Assembly (NCBI RefSeq): GCF_037975245.1
Contig: NC_092581.1
Span: forward strand, 11,249,303-11,313,302
Direction of reading: 5' to 3'
Length of the DNA stretch: 64,000 nt
Source: Apostichopus japonicus
Lineage: Eukaryota; Echinodermata; Holothuroidea; Aspidochirotida; Stichopodidae
Every line of letters begins with the position of its first letter. Within the stretch, counting starts at the first letter, position 1. Below the pieces are notes generated by a model that was not told the origin of the DNA, ran no database searches, and saw only the letters and a list, made by a program, of their open reading frames with translations. Position numbers and translations under genes: made by a program. Below, in pieces: positions 51,501 to 60,500 of the stretch.

Positions 51501-54500
51501 ACTCGCTTTGATATTCCAGAAATTTACATTTTAAATTTACATTACGTATTTGCTTTATTCACATATTACCATATTAGTCATTTGACATACCAAACCATGT
51601 TTAGATTTTATGAAGATGGCTCACGTCATTTCAATGAATTAATAGTGGATGAAATAACTTCAACCATATATAAAATCAAATGTAGTTTACTTTAGTAATA
51701 TTAATCAAAACAATTGACATGTCATGTAATACAACAGCGTTCAAAGCATCCATTGCATGTCCATTAGTTTCTGCTGGCAAAGAGATGATGATCATTTTAG
51801 TACATACCGGAGAGAAACAGAGTACAACATGAAGGTTGTTCCTTGCTCTTGATATGAAGTAGTCGTAGAGATTGTCACTGGTGGGTGGTCTCCGAGGCAA
51901 TTCTTTCTTCATTATAGGGATCAACTCTTGAGTAATTTCATCAAGTTCATCTCTTGCAAACAGATTTGACACCTTAAAGGGAAACAAGAATAAAATTGAA
52001 CAGCTATAAACTACAACGTATTGCTACACCAATATCTACAGGAATGAGACATGCTCTATAACATTAAGGAACATATTATCATAAATAATGATACTAAGAA
52101 TTAATCAAGAATTTATCACCAATCACATTAAACTGATTTATAAAAGGTTAATTCTTCATGGTTTTGGCAGAAAACCTATTGCGCAATTTTATCAATCCGT
52201 CAAATAGATATTTTATTGCAACAAGTGCCCAATACGCTACCTACTGATAGAAGCATGTGTTTAAGTCACCACTAGTCGCATCTTACAGTAAATGAACAGA
52301 TTGTTAAGGCTCTTTCAATGATCCAAGAAAATTAAACAGTTATTACTCAATCTGAATTATCATTTGACTTTGCCTAAGGGCAATCAGCAGTTCATTAAAT
52401 TATTATATGTGTTAACTAAGATTTGAAACTGACCTCTCCAGATGAAAGAACATTGTTCAAATACTCTAAGAATGCCTCGTCCTTAATTTCATTGTCCGTA
52501 AAGATGAATGTGATGCCACAGCCCTCACCGCCTGCTACTCGGTAAAGGTATTTCAAGTCATCCATCAGGTTTGAAACATTGTATGATCTGTATATAAATT
52601 ACGCAGCAGAATATTCATGCATGTCAAGGAAAATGCATCATCACAGTGAGTGATATGTGAACTAGACTTACCAGCCCCCAAATGACCCAAATCCTGCAAA
52701 TAGCCTAGCATGTACTTAATTTTCAGTGGAGTGTTAGCTGCGCCTTCCAATCCTAAGGTCCCCAGTTTGAGTTACAGAGTTACATACATATGGAAGGTCA
52801 GGTAGCTATTTGGCTCTTTGCATCTCTGAATGCAAACAGTTCTGTGTGATAGACTATCTTATTCCATAAAATTATGTTTACATGATTATACATCTGTACT
52901 GCGGTACCTTGACCTTGCAAATAACTGTTGAGAACTTTATTGCTTGAATGTTGTCATTTTTACAGTTCGCCTGTGATCATTTTCATAAGAAAAACTGACT
53001 GATGAGAAAATCTTGTACATAGCAAATGTCTATATATGGAAGAATGACTATAACTAAAAACTTACAATTAATACTTTTGAGGAAGGAAATATATGTACCT
53101 GAATATATTTCACAAAAATTCCAAATAAATCCTAAGTTATTATCAATGCATAATTAATTGATACCTTGATAATGTTATCTGAAATATCTTGTAGCCAGCT
53201 ATGAAGGTTGAGAGTCTTGTCAAGCTCTGTTTCCCTGAACCTCCAACTCCTACCAAGAGGGCGTTACCTCGAGCTGTTCTTATGATGCGGGAAATCTACA
53301 AAATTCATTCAGAGAGTAACAAAACAGTTATCATATAAATCTAGAAGTCAATCAAATATGAAATATAGTTGCATGGATATTGTAAAGTACTAAGAGGCCC
53401 ATCTGTTCCTGGACACTTATATATAAAAATGATAGAGCATTTTCTTCAAGGCAATGGGACATTCTGATTAAGTTCTTCTAAGCGAAGTCAAGGCACTTAA
53501 AGCAGCATTTTGCGTCCTATTCTATGGTTTTTCTCAACCTCACTGATTCCACGATGCCATAACGACATACATAACTAGCATATCTATTCAAATTTTACTT
53601 CAAATGATGGCATAAAAGTTGAAAAATTTACAACTTTCATCATTGTTTTTATCAAAGATATTTTCCGTTGGGATCCAAATAAACCTCGCCCATAATATGA
53701 ATATTTAAAAGCTACAAACGTCATTGACCAATACGTAATACAACACCATGTATGATTTGTGTAGATTGTCTATGGCAGTTGTACCAGGAAGCTGTTAGAG
53801 TACCAGCTCGCTGGTTGTACCAAGTTACCAACTCGACATTTTGAATCTATTTTTAGCAATGGCTCATAACTAAACCTGCATCTTGTATGCGATTAATATG
53901 AAATGCGTAATTTGTTGGAGGACACTTTTCTCATTATCTGCAAATGTCCTTAAATACTTGCCAATTAAAGCTTTTGGCAGGGAAAAAACTTGGCTAACAT
54001 CTTAGTTTGGTTTTTGTGATTGATATATGTAAAAAAACTCGATGGACTTGTCAAAAAAGTGAAAAACTGGCGACAAAATGCAAAATGCTGCTTTAATCTT
54101 GACTGCATTTCTTCACGTAGGTGTATATATGGGGATCTGCATATTAACTTGTATATATTTGTGTGTTCTGTATTTTGGCTGCACCCTGAAGGATTCCCCA
54201 GAGTATACATATATTTAGTGCACTAGAGTAACATAGTATAGTCTCTTTTCTGAAAAATGGATTTCTAGAAGGTCAATGCAAGGCAGCAAATTGTGTGTAT
54301 TTAGCTGAGGGAGAAACATGACTCATACCAACTTTCAAAGAGAAATAGAATTATTATACAATTAAATGAAATGATAAGTACTGGAACCAAGTTGCCAATC
54401 AAGGAAAATATCAAACCATGAACAAGGTAATTAGTATAGTACAATTTCAGTGTACTTTCAAACATACCTTAATGAGATGAGTCATAGCATCTTTGAAGAA

Positions 54501-57500
54501 GACGAGATCCATATGAGCACCACGCACTGTATCATTGTAAAATGCCATGTGTTGCTGTAATTTTTCAGCCAAGAACTCTAAACTTGGAACCTGTAAATGA
54601 TCAAAGTAAACTATCAGTAGCGGAGCGTCCATGCAGTCAGAGGGGGCGGATTCCCCCCCCCCCCTTACGGACTCAAATGGACTGCTGGCGCCCTTTTTAG
54701 CTTTTTACCACTTTTTACTTATTCTCGATTATTGACTTATTTTTATTGCGCTCTCAAATACCTATTGACATTTGTAACATTTTGTTGGTGTAATTTTCTG
54801 ACAAAATGGCAATGACACCTATTTATTCTTCATTTATCTGCAAATTAGCAAGGCCCAGAAAGGGTAATTTCAGGCGATCTAGGGAGTATCTTTACTCAAA
54901 AATTTCTGTATGCTCCGCGGAAACCTGTGGTGGCCCTCCGCTTAGATAGTGTCAAAAGCGCCCCAACAGACCATTCTTGCCCCCCTGACCAATATCAGAT
55001 GTTAATATTGTTTTGAGGCAGGCACCATCACTTTAGGTAATAAAGCTTCATAACAGTGTAGCAATTGAATAGTATTTCCCAAGTAAGTCTGATAGTTAAG
55101 AGATTACTATTTATATTTTATAGACTTCAATATAGACTAGTTAGTATAAGCAGTCAAGGTGTAATACCAACATACAAAAAATCATAGCACAATTCAAAGG
55201 TGTTAAGGATATTCTCACCAGCTCATATACTTTAGGTGCCTCTAGTACAGCATCATCTGGTTCCTCTCCAGTCGGTTCTGGTGCTTCTCGAAGGAAATCA
55301 ACAAAGTAGGGTTCGTCTGCCATACTTGCAAGTGTAGCATCACCCAGATGCTCCTTCACAACTTTTCTGGTCGCAGATTCAAACCAATCTTTGTCTTCAG
55401 ATGTTGTGAACCTGAAAGAATTTGACATTTTGACATATCAGTAAATATCTGAATGTAGTTAGTGATATTTAAAAGTAAAGAAAGATTTACAAATCCTCCC
55501 CTTTATGGACATTATAGAGATGCTTACATAAAGAATGACTGATTGTTTTCTAAAGAGATATGTAATTCAATTTAAAATATAAATAATGCTTAGTGAAATG
55601 CCAATTCATGAAAGTAAGCCCCTCAAGATGATCTATTGCTTTTCTGTGAGTTCACATGATTTCCTTTCCAGTACAGAAATTATCTATTGCTCTATAATGC
55701 TATCAAATAGGAAAGACAAAACACAAAGGAGATCAACATGTCTGGAAACTTTTTTGACAAAAGGTTTAAAATGTAGTTCTTGATTAGAGTTGGAAACTAC
55801 TCCTGGCACTAATTAAGCACACTGGTATATGTCAACTCTTTGACTTGCTTATCTTCCATTTGTCCAATATATCACATGTCATCCAAACAGTATCTATAAC
55901 TGGGCCTCTGATGCAACAGATCACAATAGGGTAAACTTTAGAGGTATTAAAGTGTCTATCTGTAGCTACGGTGTAACATGACCATACTAATATACGAAAA
56001 CACATAATGTAATTGATGTATGCTTATACCGATCAGCAATGACACGTGTGCATTCACTCTTCCACAGGGCCAGTTGGGTCTGCTGATCTGGACACTCATC
56101 TCCTGCTATTTTAAGCATTCCTTCCCAGATACGAGACAGATCCCTCAGGTTAAATATGTAATGAAACTTGGCAGGAGTAGGCAACATCTTTGCCTGAGAA
56201 ACAAGGTTCAAGATATCTACTGTAAGTCATAATTCCCTGTACCTTCTAATTTCTAATTGAATGAACACAGATCAGTTATAACATTGCATGTATTAAAGTC
56301 TGCTTTATTACTATTCGATATTCAATCACACAACTCAATAATATTTAACTGAAAATTTATCTAACAATAAATCTAATTTGTATAACTATGGCAACTGATA
56401 TCCTTGACAATCTAATTTGAAAAAAAAACTACTCAGTTATGATCAAATTACTTGATCAAATGTACTGACACTGTCGTACTATAAGCTACCTTCAATTATG
56501 ATGCTTTACTCATAGATATGCCATATAAATATTGCACAGATCAGGGAATAATTTAGTGTTCAAATTGTACATAGCAGTTTCAAAATCTCTGAACTTTGTC
56601 TCCTATGAAACACTATGGTACATGTGTGGGACACTGCTATACATCTCTTGGGACTGTAAAGCAATTTGACCGTTTTGTATTGCATTTTGCGATGCGATAC
56701 TGGATAAATTTATTCCCTGTAGATGTGCCATGAATTTAATCTGCTGCTGTTGGATTCACTGTAACAACCTTATAGAAGTTAGAATTCCTTACTATCAGAT
56801 CAAAATGATTGTTAACATCTAATATTTTTTAGTTTTTTTCTTAAAGATTTAACATGAGATGGATCATGATATGATCATACCTTAGTTGCTTGCCAGAGAA
56901 GTCTGGTTAGAGACACTAGTTGACTTGTGAAATCAACAACCTCTGCAGGAAATCGAGTGGAACAGTAGTAACCACAACCAATCACACCTAAAAATAGCAT
57001 CGAAAGAATGATCAGACAAGCTAGGTCCACTGAGTGGTTGTATGGTAGATCACATTGCTCCACTGCATGCCTATGACATGAGCCAACGTATGATCATTGC
57101 TTCGTGTAAGAATAGGAAAACCTAGTAAATGTGAATATATGGCTGGTACCTTACTACACTACCTACAACAGTAAAACATAATATTGGCATTGACATTTAA
57201 AATTATTGGAAGTTATTGTCAATAGTTACAGAAATTAAAGGGTGTGAAGACTCGCACAAACACAAATGTCTAATGCCGGTAATCTGACCTTGTTTCGAAT
57301 GAGGTGTAACAGAAGTGTTAGACACCACATTGATCCTAGAAAATACACGCACAGCTTGCTACCATCGGTAATTAGACACTAGTGTACAGTCAGTGCATGC
57401 AGCTGCGGTCAATACCCACAGCACAGTATACAAACGATACAGCTATGGACATCTCAGGTCTAGCTAAAGGTAACAAGGTATCACGTTTCATTACTGTCTG

Positions 57501-60500
57501 CATATTTTAGCGACAAGAGAAAAACTTCACTTGCAAGCAATGGAAAGTTAACTTTTTCACAGGGCGGCACACAGTTTGGGGCGAGTATTCAATGCCTTTA
57601 ACTTTGATGTCAGACTGATAGACTTCCAAGTTGACAAGACTCATTATATATGACAGAGAATAAAATAACACTGAAATTTAATGTTTCTAGAATCCCTTCA
57701 GACATTATTCCTCCATACCGCCATTAAAGGACAAAATGTAACGAATATGTTATAATAAAAATAATAATTTTATTTCAGTTATTGTTAGGAAAAAATGCAT
57801 TGTAAGTGAACTGATTGATGTACGGTATTTGCTTGGAGTCATCTGTGATTAATATATTATATTTAGGACTAAATATTTCAGTCTATGGCGAGATGGGCAA
57901 CCTCTTTGAATGAATAGGCCATATATAAGGAGTGTAAAATTGACTGGGCCGCACCTAACCAAAGACCTGCTGTTGATTTCAAACCTTTGATTCCGAGGAC
58001 TTTCAAGCAATAGGTGTGTGTACTTAGTCTGTATTCACAAAAACATGTCAATACAGTACAGTTGATAATTAATGGGGATAATAGGCCTACCCGACAGCAT
58101 CCTTAGTGCCGATAAATTCTAAACAGCTAGCTCGTTTTTGATGTAAAATAGATTGATTTTTTCCTTTTTTTCTTGAGACATCTAACGGGCCGCAAAAAAA
58201 TCACTGGCGGGCCTAATGTGGCCTGTGGGCTGTAGGTTGCCCACCCAAGGTCTAAGGCATACTCACCAAATATTTTGTCTATTGAGGCATTGCTAGGAAG
58301 TGTGCAATTGAATATGGTGAACTGTCTTTTCAGTCTCTCTGGGATATCATTTCTTCCTCCACCAGGTGTGATCATGGCAGCAAGGAATTGTAGATCCACT
58401 ATGTTGGTAAAGTCACCAGGCTTTTCAAGACTGTACATTCCATGCATCTCCATCATCTGACGCACAATTTCATTCGTGACCTGTCAAATTTCAAATCCCA
58501 ATTATATGAGAAAAGATTGCGTGTATGTGTGTATGTATCTATGTATGTATTTTAGATCCTCCTGCAAGTAGGAACTTGAGAAGAAGCCATCATTGGCTTA
58601 TCAAAGCCGCAAGCTGACCGAAGTCAGTCTCTTAGATATAATATTTAACGTCCATGATTATGACTTGTCAATTGTCAACAACTCTGTAACTGGACGACAT
58701 AAATTAATCTTGGAGTGACTCGAACTGGGGACCTTATGATTGGAAAGTACCGTTTAGACCTGTAAGACAGAAAACTGAAAAGTGCACTCAAAACCATCAA
58801 TTCTTTATCATGGCTATGTGGTTTCATCACTCAGCACTATTTTATCCAAGTTACTATGCTTCTATATGAAAATGTTTGATTACAGAGCTTTTAACTTGTA
58901 CTCAATCTATGTGACGTGACCCAAAAGTGGGCTGCAAAAGTACCAGCATTTTTGCTGAGTCCCAGAATATTATCAAACATCTGAAAAGTTAATGAAAGTT
59001 TTGCAAGCTTGCTAATGTCCAGTCCAAATAATCTTTCTTGGATTCTGAGCAACCATTCTCAGAGGTGTGAGTTATGCAGATAGTAGCTCAGTCCTAGGCA
59101 ACACTTATCATGGGATTACCAACTACTCAATCATTTTGCTACTCACTAGGCATGCCCAAATACTTTTAATAAAATATTTAAAGTTACCTGATCTCCCCAT
59201 TCATTGATAATGGGCATGTTGATATCATCAACAAAGACAGTCATCTTCCTTCCAGCTGGTGGACCATAAGTACTTCCCATCCTCTTATCCACACAGCCCT
59301 CAATAGTTCGCTGAAACACAAATATCATCACATCGTTGATATAATAATAGTCATGATATGTGTGTAGTTAATATAATTGTTCAGGAGCTATCTGGGTCCT
59401 ACACTGCTTTCTTGTATGCCTTGATTACATTAAACCCAACACTAACGAATTGAAAACTGGAGTGTTCTTCAATTTTAGCAATTGACAGTATTACACACGA
59501 GGTCATTCTTTCTGTTACATTACAGGTCTTTTCCAATCTTCCTTTATAATATAGAAATGTAGTATATCACTGCATGTAGTATATGTAGTATACCACTGTA
59601 GTATATCCCTGTAGTATATCACTGTAGTATAGTCAGTATGGTGAAGTTCGGCATACTGCGAAGTTCGGACACCCTAAGAAATACACGTTTTCACCATGAA
59701 AACCTACAGGAAGAGCCAAATTTCACCAAAAAGTACGAAGCTACAGTTATTTTCTCTCCAAAGTGACCCGTGTGCAAGAAATTACTTACATATTTGTCAA
59801 TAAAATGACGAAGATCTATGAAGTCTGTTATAATTACTGAAAGAGCAACTGCGCCACCAATTTTATCACCAGCGCCACACTGTGGGTTGCGTGTCCGAAC
59901 TTCGCAATACTCTAGCAAAGAAATACCAGTTCCACAATCACGAAGAATCTTCTTGGAAAATTACGTAAAAACACTTTGCAGGAAAGAAAGTTTGGCCGTG
60001 TATCATACTATAACACAATTCTCCCACCATATCAAGTATATTTTTTGGTGATTTAGACCAGAAGATTTAGTTTTGGGGTATTTTAAGTCTTAAGTGTCCG
60101 AACTTCGAAGTCACCATGCTACATCACTGCATGTTGTCAGAGTGCTTGCCTTACCTGGAACATCATTGCTGTGGTAGCTGAAGAGAAGTTGAAACTCTTC
60201 CCCATGTGTGTATCTGGATTGTACTGTGACATGTAACCTTTGATCATGACTGTCTTAGCAGTACCCTGTTCACCAATCAGTAACACAGCCTGAAAAGCAG
60301 CAATATTATATAAGTCAATGAATAGAAATCAGAACTGTGGAAAGCAATGTGAAAACAGAATTAGCATGGAGACGATACCAGCATAGACAAATATAATATG
60401 AAGTGTACTAGTATTAGTGTGTCACACCCTTTCACAATACTGTGTTTTGCTAACAGTTCAACTTACAAGATGCTGCAATGTTGCATTACCCTTTTTTCCT

